A DNA stretch of 8,348 nucleotides from Methanosarcinales archaeon (GTDB taxonomy: Archaea > Halobacteriota > Methanosarcinia > Methanosarcinales > Methanogasteraceae). The stretch lies in NCBI GenBank assembly GCA_012961645.1, contig DTYY01000328.1, positions 1 through 8,348 on the forward strand. Direction: 5' to 3'. Below, piece by piece: positions 1-6,550 of the stretch. Each line of letters opens with the position of its first letter. Within the stretch, counting starts at the first letter, position 1. A program made the translations under genes and the position numbers. The notes below the pieces were generated by a model, which did no database searches, was not told where the DNA came from, and saw nothing but the letters and a program-made list of their open reading frames with translations.

Positions 1-172
1 GGTAGTTTCGGAAGTACTGTCTTCGTTGGAGATGTGGTCATTAGACAGTCGATCAATTCCCATTCAGACCACATCCTCACTTTCATCGAGACCTATCCAC
101 ACCATATATTTACTATATTCTGTTTCGATCGTATATATTACTTAGGGTCCACAGAAAAATAACCTATCGAAA
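1..172. other. AT-rich left edge without a supported gene
   Basis: This stretch follows the stop of the ISAzo13-type remnant and runs to the window edge. It contains nested inverted repeats: GATGTGGTC (31-39) pairs with GACCACATC (67-75), and ACTGTC (16-21) pairs with GACAGT (44-49). The sequence CTTAGGGTCCACAGAAAAAT just beyond the remnant's stop could be a worn transposon end, but I found no partner copy. On the minus strand a frame opens with ATG at 63 and stays open for 21 codons to the edge. That is too short to call a gene, though it could be the start of one lying outside the window. Confidence 0.4.
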
Positions 173-526
173 TCAACTCGTCTCATGCACACCTACATCT
201 CTTGGTAATATAGAATAATTCCATTTAGGATGCAATGAGTGTGGTTGTATTTGTAGTTGCACCATATCGTCATCCGAAAACTTGATTCCTTTCTCATATT
301 CTCGCTCATCTATGCGTGCTGCCACGCTCAGACCTTTGTTTGTTGTCGTGCCACCAATCAGTTTAATGACAGTTTCATAACTGACCAGAGGCTGTCCTCT
401 CCAGTTCATACTGATAAATGAGGACATGCAATGCTCTATCTTGTTCCATTTACTGGTCCCAGGAGGGCAGTTCCACTTTGTCAGATTAGCCGACACCAGA
501 CATCCGAGTCTGAACAGCAATCTCAA
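173..526 (-). pseudogene. C-terminal remnant of an ISAzo13-type transposase
   Basis: The 117-residue reading frame carries the C-terminal signature I associate with ISAzo13-family (Rhodopirellula-type DDE) transposases: PPGTSKWNKIEH, then SFISMNWRGQPLVSYETV, then a stretch resembling the family's KxGL...DxxxYxxGIK segment, and WNYSI near the end. Family members are usually around 400 residues, so about three quarters of the protein, including most of the DDE catalytic core, is missing. The first roughly 12 residues before LTKWN do not resemble the family and the frame opens with TTG, so no genuine start is present. The frame ends at a TGA at 173-175. I see no continuation between 527 and 736. 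It is a decayed fragment with no expected function. The family assignment rests on recalled motif similarity only. Confidence 0.7.
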
Positions 527-736
527 AATAAGTGAAATATAATCTGCAAAGAATACTATCTACACAGCTATTCGCGTTTATTACGATATAAATAATACCA
601 AGTATACGACTTTATTCAATATCTTCATACAAGAAGTACGATAATCCAAAAATATCCGCGAGTCTCAGCTACCTCCAACCAGAACATAATGCCACAAAAG
701 CTAAAATCACACCTCTTGCTATTATTTAGCTTCGGA

Positions 737-747
737 GTAACTACTCA
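737..747 (+). repeat. IS66 terminal inverted repeat (transposase 3' side)
   Basis: GTAACTACTCA, identical over 11 bases to the complement of 2281-2291. It starts with GTAA, as IS66-family ends do, and lies just beyond the reconstructed transposase stop at 757-759. Confidence 0.8.
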
Positions 748-756
748 GCCATACGG

Positions 757-2199
757 CTATCCCAAATAACCAACTGATGGAATAAACGGATCCCCTCTAA
801 GCGCATCCGGCAGTCGCATCGAGCACATGACACCCGTTCTTCCGCGCTGTGGACATATACCCGCGAATACTACAAAACACATCTGCCCCTCCAGCAGTCC
901 GGAAAGTACCCGATATCTTTTGCCTCAGTTTCATCATGCGTACGTCCCGCTCAGCCTGGTTATTGTCAAACGGCACATCAAAGTCGTACATAAATGCCAG
1001 TACTTCATGTTTGTGTCCCGATAACCTGTCAAGCAGATTTTTGGGAGGGGATTGTTTGACCTTTGCCCACGTTTCCCTGGTTCTTTTGGATGTGGTGGGT
1101 TTAGTTTGAGTCCTTCCACAATGATTTTATCAAATCTCCCTTCAAATTCCTCAATTTTATCTGAATCGAGCTCATCTTTGTACCGGCTAGCTTGATCCAC
1201 CTCTTTCTTGATATCAAGCAAGCATTGGCTCATATCTTCTGTCCAATCCTGCTCATACTGTTCGTGAACAAATGTGAGATCTCTCAGGTGGTGGGCGTTG
1301 CAAAGGGCATGTATTACGTCAGTGTAATTGAAATAGGGGCTCCAGTGATCGTGCACAGCAACTCCTCCGAATTCTGATAAAATCCCCATCGCGTCCATCG
1401 CATCCTTACCACGCTTCGGATGCACGCCATAATACGTTAAATTTGGAGTGCTGGCAACATGCAACCAGTTCAGCTTACCCTCCACTCGCAAACCCGTTTC
1501 ATCAAAATTAACTACATGAGCGTTTATCAACAGCTCTTTAATTGCATCATTGGCTGGTTTTACGTTCTCTGCACAGGTCGCATTTGCCTGGAGGATGATC
1601 GCCTCCGTTGGGCGATGACCAAAAATATCCTCGAAAAAGTCGCTGATACGCCCCAACGGGATAAACTGGTAGTTGTTTTGATAAACCGCCATCGCTCTGA
1701 TACGGCTGCCGTATTGCACCGATGCGGTGACATCTGGTGGAAACGAAGCTACGTTGCGTGCGCTGCAATGTGGACATGTTTTAATCTCTGCCTGATGTTC
1801 AGTTACTTCGATTTTTATGGGCGGGATGTCAAAGACCTGCCGTCTTTGGTGATCATCCGCTTCGACATCTTTGAGAATTGCGCCACACTGGGTGCATTGC
1901 TCGACCTCGTGCAGTTCTACGTGATCTGGTTCTGACACCTGTTTCAGGGTGTGACCAACATGCCCCTCCTGTCCACCACTCTTTTTGTTACCCGGTTTTC
2001 TCGAGCTCTTGGTGCGAGGTTTCTTGAATCCGTCGCTGGACGGGGGTTTGCTGCTGTTTTTGCTGTTCTTGTTCAGCTGATCTTGCAGGGTTTGCAATTC
2101 CCATACGAGGTAATCAAATAGTTGAATGGTAGCCTCTTCCCCTTGCCGGTAAGCAGCACGAATCTCATCGCGGGTAGGTATACACATTATGTTCTCCAT
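757..2199 (-). pseudogene. IS66-family transposase (TnpC-type), disrupted by two frameshifts
   Basis: The first frame (2199 to 934) gives the IS66 order. A helical N-terminus carries LNKNSKNSSKPPSSD (residues 42-56). A zinc finger follows with C102, C105, C142 and C145. Two catalytic aspartates then appear in NFDETGLRV (D233) and AVHDHWSPYF (D284). Homology leaves this frame at the C-run at 1047-1050 (a -1 shift) and continues in a second frame as [16 protein letters not shown] and [13 protein letters not shown], which carries the catalytic glutamate (codon 950-952). Near 811 one extra base ends this frame early at 797-799. Shifting back to the first frame restores the usual ending [16 protein letters not shown], with a stop at 757-759. 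ATG 2187 (Met5) has GGAG six bases upstream and may be the real start instead of 2199. As read, the frameshifts remove the third catalytic residue. The reconstructed product is about 480 residues. Confidence 0.9.
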
Positions 2200-2280
2200 C
2201 CATCAAACGAAATATTTTATTTGCAACGATTGTGATGAGAAATATAACCTCATCAATAATAAATTTTGCGGTGGTGGGGG

Positions 2281-2291
2281 TGAGTAGTTAC
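2281..2291 (-). repeat. IS66 terminal inverted repeat (transposase 5' side)
   Basis: TGAGTAGTTAC, the exact complement of 737-747. It lies about 80 bases upstream of the transposase start, leaving room for the transposase promoter. Confidence 0.8.
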
Positions 2292-2494
2292 GAAGTTTCT
2301 TCGATACACGCAATAGCAAGAGTGGAAACACACCATATATAAACATACTTGGCAGCGAGAGGGCTTTTAACACCAGATAGCACGACGATGTGCACCTGAT
2401 AATAGTATCAGCTGTCACCATCAGCAGTTATGGAGAGAAAAACCCTGTTTGCAGAGAAGATCACACCATAGCGCACAACCCAGGATCGCCAATC
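2292..2494. other. Intergenic region between the IS66 element and the CetZ-like gene
   Basis: No gene is supported here. The stretch contains a TATA-like TATATAAA at 2336-2343 with no convincing reading frame behind it. It also has a small hairpin, CTGATA (2396-2401) pairing with TATCAG (2406-2411) around a four-base loop. It holds the 3' flank of the CetZ-like gene, including a short T-tract on the minus strand. Confidence 0.5.
2438..2442 (-). terminator. Possible oligo-T terminator of the CetZ-like gene
   Basis: On the minus strand this reads as five T followed by CTCTCC, about 53 bases after the TAA stop of the CetZ-like gene. Archaeal termination typically occurs at short T-tracts without a required hairpin. 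Five T is near the lower limit, so this is a weak candidate chosen because it is the first T-tract downstream of the gene. Confidence 0.25.
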
Positions 2495-3529
2495 TTACGG
2501 ACTCGCGGTCAGGAATTCGGACAGATCTCCATACTGGTACGTGAACAGCATCGTCAGCGTAACAAGTCGCCTCTTTGTGAGAGAAATTCCAAGATGATGA
2601 TCAGAAGGCGTGTTCTCATGCAAAAATCGCTCTATGGACCCGGTATCGATCGCGTTTTCCTTCTTCATGTACCACGGCGGCACCCTGAGCAGCGCAGTGC
2701 TTTTTCGGGCAGTCTTTGTATCCGCCTCCACCGACTGCTTCTCGACGGCAACGCCGATTAAGGTCGGCACATCGATCGGTTTGTGTCCGCCTATCGGGAT
2801 GAAATATCCAGTCAGATCCTTTGACAGGACGCTTGCACGCCCGAAGACAGAAAAACCGCCTTCCGGGAGGGATATGCATGACATGATATCCCTGACGCCG
2901 AGGCTTGATGCGGTGCTCACCTTAGGGTCGGACCCGGACAGAATATCCGAGACGACCGCCGCAGCATACTGGTTGAACCGCGGGTACGCACTCTCGATGT
3001 TGCTTGTGTAGGCGATGCGCTGGTTGTCCATCAGAATGAATGCGTCGGTGTATCTTCTGAGGTGCTCGACCGCATAGCCCACGTTCTGGTACTGTGCAGC
3101 TGTATCGGCGCTTGTCCCTGTCCGGGCTGGCAGTACGCCAAAAACCATGACCGGTATGTCAAGGTCGCCGAGTATGCGTGCTATGATCGGCGATATTCCT
3201 GTTCCGGTGGTTCCACCGAGACCAAGGAACAGAATTGCAAAATTGACTCCCTGGAGGTTTTCGTTCAGCAATTCGAGCAGCAAAGCGTCATACGAGTCCA
3301 TTGCGGACGCAGATGCCGCAGTATCGGCAAAATCCCGCCGCCCGACTCCATTCTCACCTGATCCGAAGAACCCCTTATCGGTCAGCAGGTACTGCTCCTT
3401 CTTCCTGATCTGTTTGAGTGCTGCCTTTGGATTGATCGCAATCCTTGGATTCTTTCCTGCGCCACGTTCACATACCGCATCCAGAAGCGCACACCCTGCA
3501 TGTCCGGCACCGATCAGAAAACCTGCCAT
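2495..3529 (-). CDS. CetZ-like tubulin/FtsZ-superfamily GTPase
   Basis: The 344-residue protein has the tubulin/FtsZ fold motifs in order. A glycine-rich first loop FLIGAGHAGC lies at residues 4-13. AINPKAALKQ (31-40) sits where the T2 loop falls. GSGENGVG (56-63) matches the T3 region. The nucleotide signature GLGGTTGTGISP (103-114) corresponds to GGGTG(T/S)G. VFGVLPA (129-135) and FILMDNQ (164-170) follow. The SAYPRFN segment (180-186), the T7-like SLGVRDIM (209-216) and the C-terminal domain (from about 275) resemble CetZ more than FtsZ. Known CetZ proteins are cytoplasmic polymer-forming GTPases affecting archaeal cell shape. The same role here is inference. Departures are T107 for the third glycine of the signature, G211 for the usual T7 aspartate (D214 keeps the second acid), and no C-terminal tail after the fold. 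The start ATG has only a weak upstream GAG. The gene is divergent from the membrane-protein pair. Confidence 0.85.
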   Translation of the reverse strand: MAGFLIGAGHAGCALLDAVCERGAGKNPRIAINPKAALKQIRKKEQYLLTDKGFFGSGENGVGRRDFADTAASASAMDSYDALLLELLNENLQGVNFAILFLGLGGTTGTGISPIIARILGDLDIPVMVFGVLPARTGTSADTAAQYQNVGYAVEHLRRYTDAFILMDNQRIAYTSNIESAYPRFNQYAAAVVSDILSGSDPKVSTASSLGVRDIMSCISLPEGGFSVFGRASVLSKDLTGYFIPIGGHKPIDVPTLIGVAVEKQSVEADTKTARKSTALLRVPPWYMKKENAIDTGSIERFLHENTPSDHHLGISLTKRRLVTLTMLFTYQYGDLSEFLTASP

Positions 3530-3550
3530 ATTCTCGGATTAACCGCAACG

Positions 3551-3558
3551 CATATATG
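3551..3558. promoter_or_regulatory. Palindromic TATA-like element between divergent starts
   Basis: CATATATG is a perfect 8-base palindrome centred at 3554.5, exactly 25.5 bases from the A of both start codons (3529 on the minus strand, 3580 on the plus strand). Archaeal TATA boxes lie about 25-27 bases upstream of transcription starts, so it could drive leaderless transcripts in both directions. On the minus strand it is preceded by ACGAAAAAC, a plausible BRE, so it is better supported for the CetZ-like gene. The plus-strand side has a poorer BRE. Confidence 0.55.
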
Positions 3559-3567
3559 GTTTTTCGT

Positions 3568-3572
3568 GGTGA
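3568..3572 (+). promoter_or_regulatory. Shine-Dalgarno site that fixes the start at 3580
   Basis: GGTGA, complementary to the archaeal 16S 3' end, lies seven bases before ATG 3580. It favours this start over the in-frame ATG at 3556, which falls inside the TATA-like palindrome, and over 3445, which lies inside the opposite gene. If transcription really begins at the start codon from the palindrome, this site would not be in the message. An alternative is an upstream plus-strand promoter, for example around CCATATTC (3526-3533). Confidence 0.6.
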
Positions 3573-3579
3573 ATATATC

Positions 3580-4548
3580 ATGGTTCGTGCGATTGATCTA
3601 TTGACTGCCATCACAGTGCTGTCTTTGCTCGCAACACCTGCTCTCGGGGACGATGCACTGAAGCGGGAACTGGTCGAGCAGGTGAGTGAGATGAAACCGC
3701 CTGTGCTTGCAAGGTATCAGGAACTCGACCTCATGCACAAACAGATCCTGATCACGCTGCAAACACTGCCTGAAAACCAGATCACACCCACAACAAGGAA
3801 ATGGGTGAATCTTGCGGCAGGACAGGGCGGCATTCTGCAGAAATTTGATGAGATCAATGATCTTGCATCAAAAGGCAATCCGCAGTCGCATGAAACCGCA
3901 CTGACCAAGGCTACTACATTGAAGAGTGATATAAACACGCTAGAAGGATATGAACAGGCAAAAGAGAATTTCATCACGATTTATCCGAAAATGGCACTGA
4001 TCCACCTTTTCACGGATCAAGGAGTTTATTTTGAGGAGCTTGCTGAGAATGAGAACAATACCCGCCTCTCGATCGATTACTACAAGCAGGCTCTGATAGC
4101 ATACAGGGAGGCAGAGGATCTGACAAAGACCACGTATGTGGATCTGAAGGTGAAGGAACTTGGGTCTGAGTACCGGTTTGACATGGAAATCGCAAACGAG
4201 TCATTGTATCTCGGAGAGGCAAACTTCGAGCGGACTATGCGCGGACTTAACAATTCCACCAGTCTGATATCAGTTGTGGCTGGAATTCTCTCTGCAAGGA
4301 CCTCAGAAAGGGAACTTACCACCGTTTATGAGATATATGTGAAACACGGCGACGAACAGGCATCGCGGATCGATGAGATGCTCGTTACGGTCGGTGATGC
4401 ACACACAGAACTCGTCGATATCTTTCTTATATATGCAGCGGTGTTCGGAGCACTCTTCATCGTGATTCTGGTCGTCGCACTGAGCCGACTCTTCAGATGG
4501 ACACACGCTGTCGAGGATACGGTGCTCGGAAACGAGGTGATCGGGTGA
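3580..4548 (+). CDS. Exported single-pass membrane protein with a helical ectodomain
   Basis: I do not recognise this 322-residue protein as a named family. Residues 1-23 are a clear signal peptide (hydrophobic ITVLSLLATPALG, then acidic DD). Residues 24-279 look mainly alpha-helical and hydrophilic. The segment SIDYYKQALIAYREAEDL (164-181) resembles a tetratricopeptide-type helix, but no regular repeat is evident. Four N-x-S/T sequons (N159, N206, N224, N225) suit an extracellular, possibly glycosylated domain. One strong membrane helix (about 280-302, LVDIFLIYAAVFGALFIVIL) is followed by a 20-residue cytoplasmic tail with arginines next to the membrane, giving type I topology. There are no cysteines. 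It is the first gene of a pair, overlapping the next by GTGA, and is divergent from the CetZ-like GTPase, which suggests a shared envelope role (inference). Confidence 0.8.
   Translation: MVRAIDLLTAITVLSLLATPALGDDALKRELVEQVSEMKPPVLARYQELDLMHKQILITLQTLPENQITPTTRKWVNLAAGQGGILQKFDEINDLASKGNPQSHETALTKATTLKSDINTLEGYEQAKENFITIYPKMALIHLFTDQGVYFEELAENENNTRLSIDYYKQALIAYREAEDLTKTTYVDLKVKELGSEYRFDMEIANESLYLGEANFERTMRGLNNSTSLISVVAGILSARTSERELTTVYEIYVKHGDEQASRIDEMLVTVGDAHTELVDIFLIYAAVFGALFIVILVVALSRLFRWTHAVEDTVLGNEVIG
4534..4541 (+). promoter_or_regulatory. Shine-Dalgarno site for the GTG start at 4545
   Basis: GAGGTGAT is a perfect eight-base complement to the ATCACCTC segment at the archaeal 16S 3' end, and ends three bases before GTG 4545. 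It lies in the last codons of the upstream gene and indicates translational coupling. It also rules out the upstream ATG at 4497, which would add 16 basic residues in front of a complete signal peptide. Confidence 0.8.
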
Positions 4549-6524
4549 GGAAAGTTCTGTTTCTATTTGTGATCCTTTTTGTGCTCATGCAGACTGCGCA
4601 GGCGAACGATCTTACGGTCACTGGTGCAACATGCGATATTTCGCTCGATGCACGTTACGGGGATGCGAAAGCGCAGGAGAAGACTGTGACGCTCACGCTG
4701 AAAAATACACGAAACGCGAGCATGACGGTGTATGAACCATCGCTTCGGGTGTCAGAAAGTGGCATCAACTTGACAAAAGCAACATCTTTTCCCATAACCA
4801 TCGCTTCTGGCGCCTCAAAGGATGTAAAGATCAAGGTGCATGTTGCAGGGACGGTCAAGGAAGGAACATACCCCGCAACTGCTGATTTCTCTTATGGCAG
4901 CGGCACCATCACCATCAACGTCGATCGCCTGGTCCCGGCGCACCTTGCCTCGCTCCCGAACATCAAGGTAGACGACCCGGTGGTATTCAACAAACCGAGG
5001 AAGGAGATGGAGAAGACCGGTTTTAAGGTCGAAAAGACGTTCGAGATCATAAACGACGGTGATCTCTCGATGACCCTCGCCAGCGTGGCTGCTTACGGCA
5101 ATCCTGAGGCTGGAATGACATTCAGCGTAAAACATCCATCAACGATTCCAGAACAGAGTGCTGGCACCGCCACAGTGACGATCACCATACCTGTTTCGGC
5201 ATCGGAGGGCGAGCACGAGGGCAAACTGCGCGTCGATGCTGGGAAAGCCGGATCACAGACCATCACAGTGACGGTGACAGTGAAACATGCCGTTAAATTC
5301 GAGATGTCATCGTACAGCCCGGATTTTGGTAGGGTTGACGTGTTAAAATCGGTTCCACTTGAGATAACACTGAGCGAAGCGCTTGGATACAAGGACATCA
5401 CCTCTGTAAAGATCGTTCGTGATGAAAGTCAGCCAGGAGACGGAAAAGATGACTGGATGTCTGTTAATCTGCCTGCTTCCACCATACCGAAAGGAAGTTC
5501 GGTATCGCTCACATTTACGCTCAGATTCCGCGGAGAAACGGTGGTGGGCAGGACGTATACATGGCGGTACCCACTCTCCCATAGTGCCGGAAACGGGACC
5601 ATCGCGCTGGAGGCGACCGCAACTCCGATCGATATCGCAGAGACGAAGGACGCACTGCAGACCATACGCGAATCTGGAAGCCCGGAGGCGGCGAATATCG
5701 CAGGCAAAGCTCTCGGGATGTTATCGGCAAGCGCTGAGACCGCGGAGCAGTGGGCTTCGGTTGCGAGCGTCTCGCAGGCGTCTGTCACGTTCCTCGATGC
5801 GATGGGGCAGTCGGTTCAGAGGATCGATGAGGGCGATCATGAGGCGGCGACAGACGATCTTCTGGTCGCAGGAATCGCTGTGGACACCATGCAGAAGAGC
5901 GCGAAGACGCAGGCGCAGACCAATATTTATAAAATGTCGGATGATTATATAAAAAGCATACTTCAAAAGGAGTCTGCGTACTTTGAGAAGATGGCGGCAG
6001 GCGCTGAGGACGACCGCACAAAGATCATTGCATATAGACATGCCGCCATAACGTATGAGCTTTTGAATTCGCCTGACCAGTGCAGTGTTGCGCATGAACT
6101 GGCAGCAGAATCGGTATCAGCCTACAATCAGAAGATCGAGAGCGCAAACAACCACCGGGTGGACGCAGAGGATGCGATCAGGCGTGCTTCCGAAGACCTG
6201 TACCAGTGGGGCGATGTGAAACTGCTGGTCAATCCGTTTGCTTATGATGGAACATCGGACGGATACAAGTTTGCAGTAAACGAGACAAAGAGTGCCGCAA
6301 ACGAATACAGGGCAGCCGGCGAGCAGGATCTGTACAATACAAGCATTGACCGTGCGGATCAGCTCCATAACCACTGGCTCTTCTTGCTGGGTCAGTTCTG
6401 CATGTTGATGATCGGATACATCCTCCTCTTCGTGGCTGCCATGGTCTGGTGCATCTTCGCGTTCATGGCGTTCACCGCCGATTCAAGAGAAGAGGAGTTC
6501 GGGGATGTGGTACTGCTGTCGTGA
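4545..6524 (+). CDS. Large exported membrane-anchored protein: beta-sandwich domains plus helical stalk
   Basis: The 659-residue product starts at GTG, overlapping the preceding stop. No named family is recognised. Visible architecture: signal peptide 1-20 (VLFLFVILFVLMQTAQA); three Ig-like beta-sandwich regions at about 22-126, 138-248 and 250-361, with alternating strands such as KTVTLTLKN, ATVTITIPV and QTITVTVTV. An alpha-helical region (about 365-608) is rich in Ala, Glu and Gln. A hydrophobic stretch at 611-643 is long enough for one membrane helix with an interfacial lead-in. The tail is short and acidic (DSREEEFGD). Sequons at N57, N75, N350, N579 and N598 fit an extracellular ectodomain. 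The sandwiches resemble the adhesion-type or cargo-binding modules common on archaeal surfaces, so ligand binding or cell contact is possible (inference). The helical stalk and membrane end resemble the upstream partner's overall plan. The two may interact. Confidence 0.82.
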   Translation: MRKVLFLFVILFVLMQTAQANDLTVTGATCDISLDARYGDAKAQEKTVTLTLKNTRNASMTVYEPSLRVSESGINLTKATSFPITIASGASKDVKIKVHVAGTVKEGTYPATADFSYGSGTITINVDRLVPAHLASLPNIKVDDPVVFNKPRKEMEKTGFKVEKTFEIINDGDLSMTLASVAAYGNPEAGMTFSVKHPSTIPEQSAGTATVTITIPVSASEGEHEGKLRVDAGKAGSQTITVTVTVKHAVKFEMSSYSPDFGRVDVLKSVPLEITLSEALGYKDITSVKIVRDESQPGDGKDDWMSVNLPASTIPKGSSVSLTFTLRFRGETVVGRTYTWRYPLSHSAGNGTIALEATATPIDIAETKDALQTIRESGSPEAANIAGKALGMLSASAETAEQWASVASVSQASVTFLDAMGQSVQRIDEGDHEAATDDLLVAGIAVDTMQKSAKTQAQTNIYKMSDDYIKSILQKESAYFEKMAAGAEDDRTKIIAYRHAAITYELLNSPDQCSVAHELAAESVSAYNQKIESANNHRVDAEDAIRRASEDLYQWGDVKLLVNPFAYDGTSDGYKFAVNETKSAANEYRAAGEQDLYNTSIDRADQLHNHWLFLLGQFCMLMIGYILLFVAAMVWCIFAFMAFTADSREEEFGDVVLLS

Positions 6525-6550
6525 GTGGTGCAACCATTCCCAAACGGCGG

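Larger units (their letters stand above)
737..2291 (-). mobile_element. IS66-family insertion sequence, nearly complete but with a broken transposase
   Basis: The element is 1555 bases long and bounded by perfect 11-base inverted repeats, GTAACTACTCA at 737-747 and its complement TGAGTAGTTAC at 2281-2291. IS66-family ends typically begin GTAA, which fits. The only gene is a tnpC-like transposase on the minus strand. The accessory tnpA/tnpB genes of classical IS66 are absent, as in the single-gene (ISBst12-like) subgroup. The transposase stop lies 20 bases inside one end, the compact layout expected of an IS. The family usually makes 8-base target duplications. The flanks (GCTTCGGA on the left, GAAGTTTC on the right) do not match, so the insertion is either old or rearranged. 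The copy is probably unable to move by itself because of the frameshifts. Confidence 0.85.

Noticed and set aside
1040..1056. Programmed frameshifting to make full IS66 transposase
   Set aside because: Single-gene IS66 elements are not known to use it. The site is a simple C-run, and a second frameshift is present further on, so decay or error is simpler.
1459..1935. 158-codon plus-strand frame
   Set aside because: It is antisense to the conserved IS66 transposase catalytic region, whose motifs are unambiguous.
2610..3542. Plus-strand frames of 99-133 codons opposite the GTPase
   Set aside because: These are antisense shadows; the minus strand carries the ordered tubulin/FtsZ motifs.
3445..3579. 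Upstream extension of the 322-residue membrane protein to ATG 3445 or 3556
   Set aside because: The extension runs through the opposite-strand GTPase gene or the TATA palindrome. ATG 3580 has a GGTGA site at good spacing and begins a proper signal peptide.
4497..4544. Upstream ATG 4497 for the 659-residue protein
   Set aside because: It would put 16 basic residues before a complete signal peptide and overlap the upstream gene by 52 bases, while GTG 4545 has a perfect ribosome site.
5419..5952. 177-codon plus-strand frame inside the large membrane-protein gene
   Set aside because: It is an arginine-rich shadow frame of a gene with clear domain structure and resembles no family.
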